Source: Macquaria australasica (taxonomy: Eukaryota > Chordata > Actinopteri > Centrarchiformes > Percichthyidae). Taken from it: a DNA stretch of 64,000 nucleotides. A program made the translations under genes and the position numbers. The notes under the pieces are model-generated. The model was not told the origin of the DNA, did not search any database, and saw nothing but the letters and a program-made list of their open reading frames with translations. Shown here piece by piece: positions 24,123 to 35,926 of the stretch. The stretch is taken from positions 62,001 through 126,000 of the forward strand of contig SEMN01001007.1 of NCBI GenBank assembly GCA_005408345.1, in the 5' to 3' direction. How positions within the stretch are numbered: position 1 is the first letter of the stretch; the number at the start of each line of letters is the position of its first letter.

Positions 24123-26826
24123 CACGCGCTGCGTGATGTTTTTGCAATAACACAGACTTGATTAATGCATGCATGGGTGGATCGATTGGATTGTCTGGTT
24201 TCTGTTTTGATGCGCAAATGAGTGAGAGGAAATTGGAAAGTGTTCTCGGTCTTAGAATCAAACCCTCACAAAACGGCTGCAGAATACTTATTTGGCTTCA
24301 AAATCCTGAATTTACCCGGGCAGCAGGCAGATGGCGATATGTGCGAACCATGTAGACCAGCAATCTCTTTAAGTTTTCCAATATCTCATTTTAATGGCAA
24401 CTCGGAGGAGTGCTCCTGAATGACAACTGAAACCTGTGGCCTGTTATCCTCAGCTCCTGTCTGTTAGTTGAATATTGCAAATAATTCAAATTGAAGGACC
24501 CCATTATGTCCAAATGTGAATGAAACCAACAGGGCTTTGCTGTTTTCATATTCGATCATAATATTTTCTGAAGTAGAGTGACTCAGGATTTGGTGACATT
24601 TGTCTTTGGTTCCATGTCATAGCCTACTTTGAGAAATTGTCCTGAATACTTAATAGATTTTAGGAGACAGAAAGAGAGAGAGAGAGCGTGTGTTGTGGGC
24701 GGAGGATGAAGTGTTGAGGGAAGCACTGGTGGTTGATAAATGGAGTGATAATTTGACATTGATCATCCTGACATTAAAACTTCCCAAAGTGGGCCTAATT
24801 ATTTAAACACATGCTTATTAAGTGTATTTGACTTTTATTGGAAGGAGCATCATTATCCTGGTTCTATTGACAGCCTTCTAATTGGAAAACAAAACAAGCC
24901 AACAGCAAAACCCCATGAATATACGCCCTTGTGTACGTGTGTGCATGTGTGTGATCCATTATGCAGAGGGGCTTTAAGGCTTAGCTGAAAGTTTGCTAGT
25001 TTGTTTACATCTTGGACAAGTAAATTCTGTCTGGCGCCCCTATTTTAAGAAAGGAATGGAAGAGGGTCAAGTGTGGTCAAGAAATGTCAGCTCATGTTTT
25101 GAATGGCACTGATGTCCTCATTTTCTCTGACAGACTGCAGCATGTTCATGTTTACTTAATGTGATGTTTTGGTGATCCTTTCCAAGTCTAATAAGTCTCT
25201 TCTTGGCGAATATTTTGTCACATCTGGGCTGTTTCTCTGTCACCTCCCTCGAGCTCAAGAACAACCAAGATGTTGACCTTGTTCGCAGCGAGGCTCCTTA
25301 TGTCGTCACGTGTTTAAGACTGATTGAATACTTTGATCAAAAGCCCCGTCTGATTTACATTGAGATGATCCCTTTGCTTGTGGAGAAGATCAGGATTAAC
25401 TGGTTCCCTTGGGATTCCCTTGGTGGAAATCTTTTGAAGCTGTTCAATCAAGTGAGTGGAAAATGTCTCAAAAATTGCACTTAAAGCATCCTGGAAATGT
25501 CTCATTTGAGTAAAGCAAGGGGTGTTTTCTAAGTCTAATTAGACATCGTATGAATACACTTTGCTCTTTTTTTCTTTTTTTTTTCCCACTGCTGCAGTTT
25601 ATTTAAAACCAAAGTGACTGCATAATTCATGCTTTCAGACATCTTCATGAAGGGAAGGGCTTGGAAAATGTTTTTTTTCAGCAGTTGTTTGGGCCCATTT
25701 CTTTTGACATGCAAAAACAAGAATTTGCCCTTTCACCCTGAGGTTAAAGGGCGTTGCCATAAATGCCCACTGTCTTTGATGGCCTAATTGATATACAACA
25801 TGTTCCAGACACTTCCCTCATTACCCAAGCACAAACAAGTGGGGGAATGGCCTTAACAAATGCAAGTAGCAGCAACCCCTGTTGCAGTTATCCATTAGGG
25901 AAAGCCATTTGTGCTTGTCATTGTAATAACCATTTGTAGAAAACACAAGAGTGCCAAATTCATAAACAGAAAACATTCAGAGCTGCTCGCCAAATAGATT
26001 ATCAAAAAGGAACATTGAGAATAATGGATCTGTGAATAATAACAGCAGCTCTGTTCCTGCTTTCTTATATTAGCACTCTGTCTCTCCAGTATTCCAGACT
26101 GATATTTAATTGAGTGTGAATTAAATTAGCAACCAGGTGGTTGTTTATGGCTTGGCTCCATCCTCGGGTCCTGTTGCTGAACGAGCCCTTATAGATATCA
26201 CTCTCAACGGTGGGATAAGGAGATTTTCCAGCTCTAATGCCTCATCTTAGTTGGATTAAACATTTGGGAAATGAAAGCTGAATGGTGGACGAGCATCAAC
26301 TTTGAATGCACTATTATTCAGGAAGGGAAATTGTGTAGCTGCGAATTATAATCTTTGTAATAACTTGGCAGCGTGCAAGCTAAAATCATTCGGCTGGAGA
26401 CCCCTGTTGTTCAGCTCCGTCAGTCATTTCATGCAGTCTCTCATATGAGTTTCTCTAGAATGTTTGGCAATAAGCTTCTCTGCTAATATCACAACACAGC
26501 TGCATTAGTTTGTGTGTCACTGCCCTTTAACTGACTTTATTTGCTGTTTGATTCTCACGTGATTCCCCCCGAGGGAAGTGAACCACGGGCGATGTTTCGT
26601 TTTGACAGACAGCTTTATTGTTTCGACTCTTTAGGGTTAATTGCGCAGCTAACTGCCTGATTTCTATGCACAAGCTCTTGTCACTGAAGCCTGATGCACA
26701 ACAGTTCATTTTGACTCATGACAAATGGTCACATGCTGTGCTGCTGCAGAGCGTGTTTGTTTTTCAGACTCATTTGAAGCACATTGAAGTCTACCTTTGT
26801 GTATGAAATGTCGCGTATTTGAGTTG

Positions 26827-26852
26827 GATTGATTGATTGATTGATTGATTGA
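26827..26852. repeat. (GATT)n tetranucleotide repeat
   Basis: Six consecutive GATT units, uninterrupted. Confidence 0.95.
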
Positions 26853-29800
26853 ACAGTCAGGGGTTCTGAGGACAATTGCAGGCATGTTCATAAATAACGC
26901 TGAAATAGATGTTTGATGTTGAGCTCTGAAACAGGAAGGAAAATGTTTTCTCAGATGGGCCATTGAACAAATACTGCTGCCCCTTTGGAACATTGTAATT
27001 AGCATTTTGACTTTGTTCATTTTTTCTGTCTTTTGAAGAAGACTGTAATTGCTGGTCCATGGCATTTTGCAATTCATTTGGATGACAGTTGTGATATAGT
27101 GAAATGGTGTCACGATGGGCTTGTTGGGCATTGATGGTTTGAGTGTGAATGCAAATTGCTCTGATCCTCATTCCTTTGGGGAGTCTCCCTTTGGTCCCTG
27201 CTGAGGTGATGGATGGGAGAGAGAGCTCCGAGTCCTGGGAGACCAGCTTGAGGGGAGCTGACAGGAGATTAAGCTTCGCTTTTGCCATAGGAACTAATGG
27301 AGGCACTTGGCCACTCAAACTTCATCTCTTTGAGCATTTAGCTCATTGTGGTTCTGCTGTCAGCTCTTTAGCAAATCCTTCTCCAAACACTGCGTGAAAT
27401 GTCTCTGTAAAGTGTAGTTTCTTTTTTTTTGTCTGCTATGATTCTGGAAATGGAGTGGCCCTTCATTAATTTCAGGAGCTGCAAGTGATTTTTCTTTTCT
27501 TTGGCAAAATATTTGAATTAGTTAAGTTTTGTTCCATACTGAGGCACATTCTGAGGTTTTCTTTGTAAGTTCATGATGCACATTTCCAGCCCCTGTGGTC
27601 TCTGCATAAAGGCTGCGTATCACAAAATAGATGAATAAAACATGGCGATAATGGTTATGACAAAATGGAGTGTTCTCTGCGTGCAGAAGACTGCACAAAT
27701 AGTATTAAAGACTGAATTAATGTTAAATCAAGTTCACTTCTCCAGTTGTTTGGAGTCTGTAGTGTATATGCAGGATTTTGGTCATGATAAGGAATAAATG
27801 AATGTCTCAAGGCCTCGAGTGAGGAGCTTACAGCTCTGCTGCATGTCTCTGTGATGATGAAATAGTTTGGAGCTGATCCCCCGTCACTGAATGAAGCTAT
27901 TTTAGGGGATCGGGAAGTTTAGTCAAATATCACAAGTAATGTTTGTCCCAGACACGGACTGTCTAAGGTTACCAGATAGCTTGTTTTGTCAGAACATGCA
28001 GTTCAGTATCAAATGCAGTGTTTTCATTTGGTTGTTATTTTGGTGTATAGTTTCTGTTAGGTGTCCTCTCCTGTCCTGCTCCTTTACTTTCCTCGCACCC
28101 GACAGTCACCATGTTGGATCAGGATGGAAAACACGTTTATCAGCAAGCTGCAGCTTCAATTTTATGCTTTAAATCCTTGAAATTCTTCTCTCAAATCGCA
28201 GAATCAGCAAAGTAAGGAAAAAGGAAATCAATAAAGGGGATCAAATCTCGCTCTGAGCTTTTCTGATTTGGCATTAATCTGTCAAGTCTTTTTCTTTCTG
28301 TTTAGCCGATCCTTGTCAAGGGATTAAATGGTTACATTTCTGTTCTGCTCTTGAGAATGAGAATGGCATTGACAGACTACACTTGTTCCACATTTTCCTC
28401 GCCATTTGTCAGATAGCTGTTCCAGCTTCTGAGAACGGGCTTATTATGGTTCCTGAGTTGATGTAAATCTCCTCTGAAGAAAAAGTAAATAATTTCACAT
28501 GTTGGAGGGATTCTAACAGTCTGCACTGTTTTTATGTGACACCGTCTTGGCTAATAGCTAGCAGAGTTTCTTTGCACTATTTGTCCCTTAGTGCTCAGTT
28601 ACTATAGTTACCTGTAATCAGTCATTTCAGTTAAAGGCAAATTATATTTATTTCTTCACAGGAACTGCATCCATTTCTGTGTTTTTCCGAGCTGCTCTTT
28701 TGATGCATCATTTTAATTTTTTTATGCAGTCGTCTTGTATTTTCTGCTTTGCTGGTTTTAAAAAGGAAGCCATATGGGAATACCGTTTTTGCTCATCGTG
28801 TCTGGGTTTTACAAATGGGGCATTTAGTCACGGGCTGATCTGGGATTGAGAGAGTGGATAACTCCTGGTCTTCCTACTAAGGCTGTATGCCTTTTAAAAT
28901 AAAGCAGATCTGATCAGTGCTGCTCCCACCCCCCTGCGTGACTGCCTGAACAAGTCAATTTACAACAGGCAGCTGGGCTGATGTGCCTCCATTAAGGAGC
29001 AAAGAAGTCCTGAAAACCAGTCAGTGAAAACCTGCTGACTCTGAGGATAAAGGGGAAAATGGATGCTGTAAGGTGGACATACAAAGTCTTTCTGGTAGCC
29101 AAAGTTTGACCTGATACCAGTGCTACAAAAAAACCATCAAGCAGTGTCAATAGAAAAAAATGCATTTTCTGTTACCCGTGCTCGTCTTGGTCCGCTCTCT
29201 AAGCCAAACACTTGTGCATTTCACTCTTCTTGAGTTGAGGTGGACTGGGATTCATTCTTAAACTTGATGGACTAGTTGATGCTGTTGCCATGTTTTCTGC
29301 TGTTTGACTCAGTTGAATTTTGTGCTGACTTGTGCAGTCTGTTGACAAGAGCTGCCTCTTACTGTCCTGGGTTAGTCCGATTTATCAGTTGGCTGATGTA
29401 TTGGGACAGTATAGGCCTTAAATTAAATATTTGATAGATGTTTCTCCCTGACAACGATGTCGTTCTTTTGCCACTATTTTATAATTCTACTGTTAAGAAG
29501 TTATATCATTTAATTGTTCAATAATTTTAAGTATAATTTCTTTTTGCAAAGTCAAAGTCAAGTCGGAGTCTCTTTGTTCCTGCCTTAAGTATATGAAAGA
29601 GCCATTTTACTCTTGGTTTCATTGTAGATTTCTTGTGTTTTTGACACTCGACTGCTGAGTTATTGGCTCTTTCATCCTGCAAAGAGCAAATTCTGATAAA
29701 AATTGACATTTTTTGTGACCTCAAACAGGTCAACTTATAAGTCATTGAATATTTACACAAACTGTCTCCAACTTCTGACTGAAAACATCCGTACCGCCTT

Positions 29801-30115
29801 CAAAAACCATATCTGTGTCAATCCCATTACAAGCCTTCCAGCTCACCCACCGCACATGCCATCCACTGATAAATACCCTCCAGGGGTGAAGCTGAAATGG
29901 AATATTAGCTTGCAGAACACATTCGAATAAAAACATTGAACATTTCTAAAAATGTTGCAGCGGTTTCAGGCTTTTGTTACGGAAATGTTCAGAATCAAAG
30001 TAATATCGGAATTTCCGTCAGTGTCACACAGCACCCGGGGTTTCACGAGGCTCAGAGCTGATCTCCTGCCAGAACTTTAAATTTTTCTCTTTTACTTTCT
30101 ACAAACTTGGGTGTA

Positions 30116-30175
30116 CCCCCCCCCCCCCTATATCTCTTCTCCCCTCCCCTCTCTTTCCTGTCTCCTCGCTCTGCC
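30116..30175. repeat. C run and pyrimidine-rich tract
   Basis: Thirteen consecutive C residues are followed by a CT-rich stretch that includes TCTTCTCCCCTCCCCTCTCT. The opposite strand is purine-rich and G-run bearing, so triplex or quadruplex formation is conceivable. This is an inference from composition only. Confidence 0.85.
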
Positions 30176-33100
30176 TTTGAGGACGGTGCTTGCTGAGAGT
30201 CGGCTTGGTTAGCACTTGATACAAAAGGGGGTTTGTTTCATGAAATGTTTCCCTTTTTAATGAGTGATGGTGTTCGCTCATTTAATATTCCGCACTGATA
30301 TCTCTCCGGGAGCTGACTGTGCTTCAAAGCAACAATGTGGTTGTAAATGGGAGTGGGTGAAGGGGGGAGGCAGCACCAGCGGTGGTGGTATAAGGGGGGG
30401 ACTGCTTAGAAAACACAATCACAGGTTTATTTATTCTCCCTGACATATAGCTAAGCTTCCAGTGTGCTGCAGCTTGGTGCAAAGCTTCTTAGTGCCCTCG
30501 TCCTGTGCAGACAGACTAGCAAAATATGACTGATAACAGGTCAGCTCTGTGTCTGTCATATTTCTCTCAGTGTGCGTCTCTCATCCATGTTGGCACCGTT
30601 CCCTGCTGTGATCAACTTTAAAGATAATTGCTCAATTCAAAAGGATTTCTATTGCTTATATGTGAACATTTCTGAGAATATTTCAGCTATTATTTCTTCA
30701 TTCCACCTGTGCCACAGCTGACATGATAGTTTCCCAGTGCTTGTCATTATACTGAGATTGAGGTCAACCTACAAGAGTGGTAGGAATTCTTCATTTTGCC
30801 CATTTTTGTGGGGCACATGGTTCAACTTTTGCTGTGAAAGGGACGAAGATAAACAGAGAGATGGCCTGTAGTTTGGCATTGATCCTTCCATTTTGTTAGT
30901 AGGGTCTATGCCAAAGCAGCTAATGTAGTCTGCTATTGATTGCCCAGTTTCAAGCCTGGCTGAATTTCACTCCAATGTTGCATTGTTTTCAGAAAGTCAG
31001 GTGTGCCAAATGTCCTCTACCTTCTTCCTGTATGCCCTCTTTTTTTTTTATATAACTGGCATTGCAGCACATGTGGCTATCAGTAGATTTTGTATTTAAA
31101 TGTGTCTGAAAAAGAAGTGGGTGGGTGGTTGAGTAATCTAACCACTAGCCCCACGCCCCCACCTCAGAGCGGGGAAAGGGGTTCCATTTATCCCTTTATC
31201 TCGAGTCTGCGTCAGCACCACACCTATTTAAACTATTGACTTGTATACATGAAAGCAAAGCTGTAGGGTATGATTGTGCTGTGCTTCAACTATATTTACT
31301 CCTCTAAATGCAGTACACTGTATACAAATACAGTACATCATATGCCAGTAAAAGGAAGAAAACAAAGGGAACGTGCATTAAATCCTGTTCTTTTCATACC
31401 TGACATTTATTAGGAGGAGCTTATATGAACGTGGACAACAGGGACTCATACTCATAAATAGAAGATGTGCACGTGCCCTCCACATTTGAGGTCTCCATCA
31501 AAGAAAGTGCACACAGGGCTGCTGCAGTTTTCCTAATGCATTATTTTAGGGACTGACTGACTGGAAAGCAGGTCTTTCTCACGAGGACCTGCTGCTGTAC
31601 CTCTCTGTCCTCTACCATCCTTTGTATCTTCTAGAGCCGATCCAACGTATAGCTAAGGTCCATATTTAAATTGGAAATGTTTCTTTAACAATATGTCAGC
31701 TGACATTTATAAAGATATGTCTAAGGCAGGATATTTCACAGTTAAAGAATAAACATTATTATGAAAGATGACAGCAAATGTGAGATAATGGTAGATTTTG
31801 AACAGTAACTTTATGCAAAATCAACTTAAATTAAGAAACATGAAGGTCAAATGTAAATAAAAATGCATTCCATTAGACCTTTATTGGTGCAGTTCAATGC
31901 ACTGCAGTTTCTTTTTGTCTATCTGCCAACATATATGGTGACACCAGTATTTCTGTGATGTCATCTTCTACAGATTCTGTTCATTTGCAGCTGTTTTGAA
32001 TTTACCTCATTTATTATTTTTGGAGAGATAAGTAACGTCACCTGGTGAACAGTGCTCTTAAAAGAATCAGACAGAATGATCACATTTTCAGATTTGCAAC
32101 ATGTTCACTGATAATGTTTTTCAGTTGTTATTCCTGTTATGGCAGCACATGGCAACTAAAATACAGGTTTTTGGTTAGAAGAAGACTGTCGTGGTAACTA
32201 AAGTAAGGTTGAGCTATGGTTAAGTTTAGAAACAAGAAGCCTTTGGTTAAGGTTTTAAAATGATCCAGGTCATAGTTGACCTCAATCTGACTTCTAGTTG
32301 GCGTTGACATTTTGTTTGGGTTACTTTTTACTATTTCCCCTGAAGGTAATCATTTCTAATGCAGAATAGTTGCATATAAAACGCCTGCTGTACCCCCCAC
32401 CCACCTCTCTCCTCCTCCTCCTTACTTCTTCTAGCCTCTTCCAGCTAAATAACTTTGCCAGGGGTTTCCACATGGGAGCTTCCACTCTGGCAGCACAGTG
32501 TCTTGCTTGGCTACCGGTTTGCAAGTGGAATTAACCAGTCAGGAATCTGGAGAGGGCTTTGATACCAGTAAAGGAATCACGCGGGGGCCATTTTGTAGTT
32601 CACAGCAATTGTCAGTTGAACCATGAAGATGCCAAATGTCACGTCAGGCCAGAGAAACAGAAGGTTGGGGGATCAAGGGTTCCCCCCTTTCCCACCCACG
32701 TGTCAAACATGTGAATTACAACATTTTTATGATGATAAGTTATGCAGATACAAGTGGCCACAAGAACACCCACTCACTGACCCTGCACCCACATAGCTCA
32801 CAGATGTGTGAGAGTGCACAGTGCATTTTCCTGCTGTTATTAATGTATCTGAGTTTCTCGTTTGAATTTCTCCCCCCACTTTAACCATATGTTCTGTTCC
32901 TATAGAGCACGAGCATCGTAAATATTTATTGGAGATGGATACAGTAGCATGCAGTTGTTCCCGGCACTGTGTTCCTTCTTTGTCAGCATTATGAAACTGA
33001 AAATAGAAGCTAAAGAGGAACAAATGTTGGAATGAGAAACTTGATATAGAGGCTGTTTAATACCGCAGCAAAACCCTTAAAATACCTTCCCTCTTACGAC

Positions 33101-33879
33101 CTGCAGACTCATACCCTTCAGGATGCCAAGTTTCAAATTGTTCTGCAGAATGGGTTTAAGGATTTTACCTTCCTTCCTAAAGTCATGGGGAAAAAAATAC
33201 AAGGGAAAAATAACAGACTAAATGTAAAGAGGAAAAGGGGAAATGGACATTTACATGTAGACCCTGCGGGGGATGGGAGTTTGCAGAGGGTCATGCTGTT
33301 CCTGAATGAGGCTATGTTCCAAGGGTGATTCTAGTTTGCCTTGAAATAGTGTTCTTGGCTGAAGTTTCTATTTAGGCACACTGGGACTGCTTGCTGGAAG
33401 AAAAGACTTGTGCAAATAAAAGTTCATTCAGTTTTTTACAGCTCATTAGGCCTTTTTTCTGTTTCTATGCGGGAAGCCAGTGGACCCCCCAAAACTATAT
33501 TCATATTCTCCATTAAAGCTATCTTCAAACAAACGCGTTGCCCGTTGCATAATTGTTAGAATATTATGACACATAAAACAGTAAATTAAATTAAAAGCTC
33601 CATAATGTGCTAAGGATCATATTGTCTGCTAAATTAGTTTAATTAAAGCCTTTCTTAATTTGAGTGATGAGTGATTCAGAAGCTCAATCAGATCTTTTAT
33701 AACATGTTCAAGTCAAGATTAAATGGAAGTCCCATGTTTCAATAGACTGCCCAATATGCGATGAAAGTAGTCGGGGGATGAAACTGATTGGATTTGCCCC
33801 ACATCGCCATGGGTGTGTTTCATCCCTACTGTTTGTGAAATTTTGGTTAAGCTGAAAAAAAAGAAGCAATTCCTGCCAG

Positions 33880-34384
33880 AGTGAGTGGCGCTCCAGTGGA
33901 AGAGGGCTGGTTCTGTAAGTCGTTATATGGGATTTAAAGGGTTAATCCTATTGATTGGGTGTTGGGACTTGCCCATGCAATTCCGGTCGAAGTTTCTCTG
34001 ACTTCTCACCATTGGAGAGATCCAGTGTGTGAGATTCGGGGGCAGTTGGTTGTACGCCGCACTTCCCCTGTCGCCCTTAACCGCTCTTTTCATTCTCACA
34101 CAGCTGACGCTTCGTGACTGGCGTGGGGTGGGTATTTGTTTTTGCTGGGAAGACCCGGGAAGGGGTGCACTGAAGCGTGAACATGCGCGTATGTGTGTGT
34201 GCGCGCGTCGCTGAGTGCGCAAATGCATACGTCTGTCTGTGCGCAGGCCCGAGGCAGAGGCAGCTTCGTGTTGCCGGCCCTGCTCCCCCCTGATCCTGAC
34301 CCACTTTCTTTTCCCTGCTCGTCGCTCCCTCTTTAATTGCCGCGCGGCACACTGAGGCCATCTGCTCGACTGAGGCCTGTCGCC
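33880..34384. promoter_or_regulatory. Second CpG-rich island inside the presumed intron
   Basis: There are roughly thirty CpG dinucleotides in about 500 bases, including TGTGCGCGCGTCGCTGAGTG, GCCGCGCGGC and CTCGTCGCTC. The surrounding DNA has very few. It lies about 10 kb downstream of the signal-peptide exon. In vertebrates such islands usually mark promoters (alternative, lncRNA or separate gene) or developmental regulatory regions. An ATG with good context follows at 34385. A 168-codon minus frame (33923-34429) covers the same bases but has a low-complexity, arginine-rich composition typical of a GC-rich shadow frame. Confidence 0.5.
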
Positions 34385-34442
34385 ATGGAGATGCTGGGAG
34401 GCTTTTCGGATTTGCTGTGGACTGACCAACAGGGAAATAGAG
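34385..34442 (+). CDS. Possible alternative first coding exon (hypothetical)
   Basis: GTCGCCATGG is close to an ideal translation start. The frame reads MEMLGGFSDLLWTDQQGNR plus one base, then reaches AGAG|GTCAGG, a usable but non-consensus donor, followed by G-rich intron-like sequence. The exit phase is 1, the same as the signal-peptide exon at 24027, so it could splice to the same downstream exons. The peptide has no signal sequence and matches no family I recognise. If the donor is not used, the frame continues to a stop after about 42 codons. Evidence is limited to CpG-island position, start context and phase; a non-coding transcript or no transcript at all is equally possible. Confidence 0.25.
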
Positions 34443-35650
34443 GTCAGGGAATGGGGGTAGGGTGTTGGACAGTCATAGGGGCACCAGAACTGTGTCCTGA
34501 GATACTCGTCTGACAGTGAAATAGTACACCTGTATGGTACATCTGAAACAAATACAGTCAGATCCTCTCACTACTTTTAAAAAATATATATATATGTCGT
34601 CGGGCAAAAACCACCACCAACACATATTGCCACAAAATCAGCTTTTCAGAATGTATGATCCAATGGATTCAACGGGCCCTGAGAGGTTCTCCTAAGCCTG
34701 AGAGGCATAGAACATTTTAATCCCTCAATTTAGCCTGAAACATGAAAATAATGACATTTTGAATTACATGGATTTGATCTGACACCAATAGTAAGCTAGA
34801 ATGTCCCATACCAAACAGGAAAAATGAAAAAGTTTATATGGAACTTTTCACATACAGTTGTATTTCTTGTAAGCTCTTGTAAAAGTTTCCTGATTATTAC
34901 AAATTACATGTTTCATTTTTGCTATGAGGGCGTTTTTCAGACAAAGGTCTATTTGTCTGTGTTAAGATGACTGCGTTGCCTCAGTCAGATGTGTATTTAG
35001 CGCCGTCTCATCTGCCTGCTCCGATCATACTGAGCTGTGTTCCTTTATTCTCATGAGCGTCTTTGTATATTTTGCTGCTCCTGCTTATTTCCTTTCCAAT
35101 GACACGCCTCAGTGAGGAAGCAGTTGTACTGTTTCCAATTAACACTCAGGCGTATTTCAGAGCCGTGGTCTGCACGGCTAGGTCGCCTCTTGCTCCTCAG
35201 TCTGTCAGCTGCACTTGCATCAAGCCAGTCCTGCATGTTGTTTAAACATTCAAATATTCCATGTCTGTTCCACAGGATCATTTGGCCAAACAGCTAAATG
35301 TGGCATTTTATTCCAGAAGAATGTTTTACTTAAATGGCTCTATGGAGTCTTGTTATTGACCTCTGGCACATGCACAGTGCTGAGCTTTGGGAGACACTCT
35401 TTATATTTACTCTTCTTTTAAAGGTCAATATTGGTAGCTGTCATTTCTGAAGTGCCATTTATAGGTCAATACCTCATTAGTAATCTGGTGGAGTTTGGAT
35501 CAAATGCAGCTGCTGTCTTGTCTGTGTCGCTGAGCTTCAACCATTTCCACTTTCAAGTTCAGAGCAAAGCCACAAGATTCTGTTACACTGATGCAGAATC
35601 AGACATGTTTAATATAATTTAGTTAAGAAATCTGGGCTTAATTTCTTCTA
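34443..35650. other. Presumed intron; no supported exon
   Basis: This is non-coding DNA. It contains a short (TA)n run near 34583-34596. The overlapping short frames at 35051-35622 on both strands show no family resemblance. Confidence 0.5.
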
Positions 35651-35926
35651 GAGCTGTAACTTAACGATTATTTTCTTTATTGGTTAATGTGTTGATTATT
35701 TTTTGATCTATAAGTGGAAAAAAATAATGAGAAATGTCCATCACAACTCACAAAGAGCCCAAGGTGATGTCTTCAAATTGTTTTGTTCGATTAACAGTCC
35801 AAAACCCCAAAATATTCCATTTACAATAAACAGAGCAGCAAATCCTCACATTTGAGAAGCTGAAAACAGAGAATTTATTTTCAAGGAGTAAACTTAGATT
35901 AATTGACACATTGTTCCAGCACTATT
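35651..35926 (+). repeat. Interspersed repeat family A, copy 2 (MITE-like)
   Basis: The copy begins with GAGCTGTAACTTAACGATTA and contains AACAGTCCAAAACCCCAAAA and GCAGCAAATCCTCACATTTG, then AGAAGCTGAAAACAG. It ends with TTGTTCCAGCACTA. Start and end are imperfect inverted repeats of each other (GAGCTGTAAC against GTTCCAGCAC), as expected of a small DNA transposon derivative. It matches copies at 8884-9183 (minus) and 46657-46976 (plus). It has no coding capacity. Confidence 0.75.

Larger units (their letters stand above)
24028..33879 (+). other. Presumed first intron, part 1; no supported exon
   Basis: The stretch begins at the GTAAGC donor. It contains (TG)n at 24108-24122, (GATT)n at 26827-26852, a 13-nt C run at 30116-30128 followed by a pyrimidine-rich tract, and a G-rich stretch near 30350-30405. 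Acceptor-like sites at about 28305 and 28661 open phase-1 frames of roughly 50-60 codons. They lack good donors and any family resemblance, so they were not called. AT-rich blocks with several TAATTA-type motifs (for example 33540-33670) look enhancer-like, but conservation cannot be judged here. Confidence 0.5.

Noticed and set aside
26857..27318. 153-codon minus-strand frame
   Set aside because: Its composition looks random, it overlaps other open frames, and no motif or splice structure supports it.
28306..28462. Strong acceptor (TTTCTTTCTGTTTAG) followed by an open phase-1 frame
   Set aside because: The only possible donor is a weak GAT|GTAAAT. The peptide matches no family I know, and similar open stretches follow other acceptor-like sites.
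28662..28850. Acceptor TTATTTCTTCACAG followed by about 60 open codons in phase 1
   Set aside because: There is no usable donor within the open stretch and the peptide is unrecognised.
33923..34429. 168-codon minus-strand frame over the second CpG island
   Set aside because: It is an arginine- and serine-rich, low-complexity translation expected from GC-rich DNA, with competing open frames on both strands. There is no recognisable domain.
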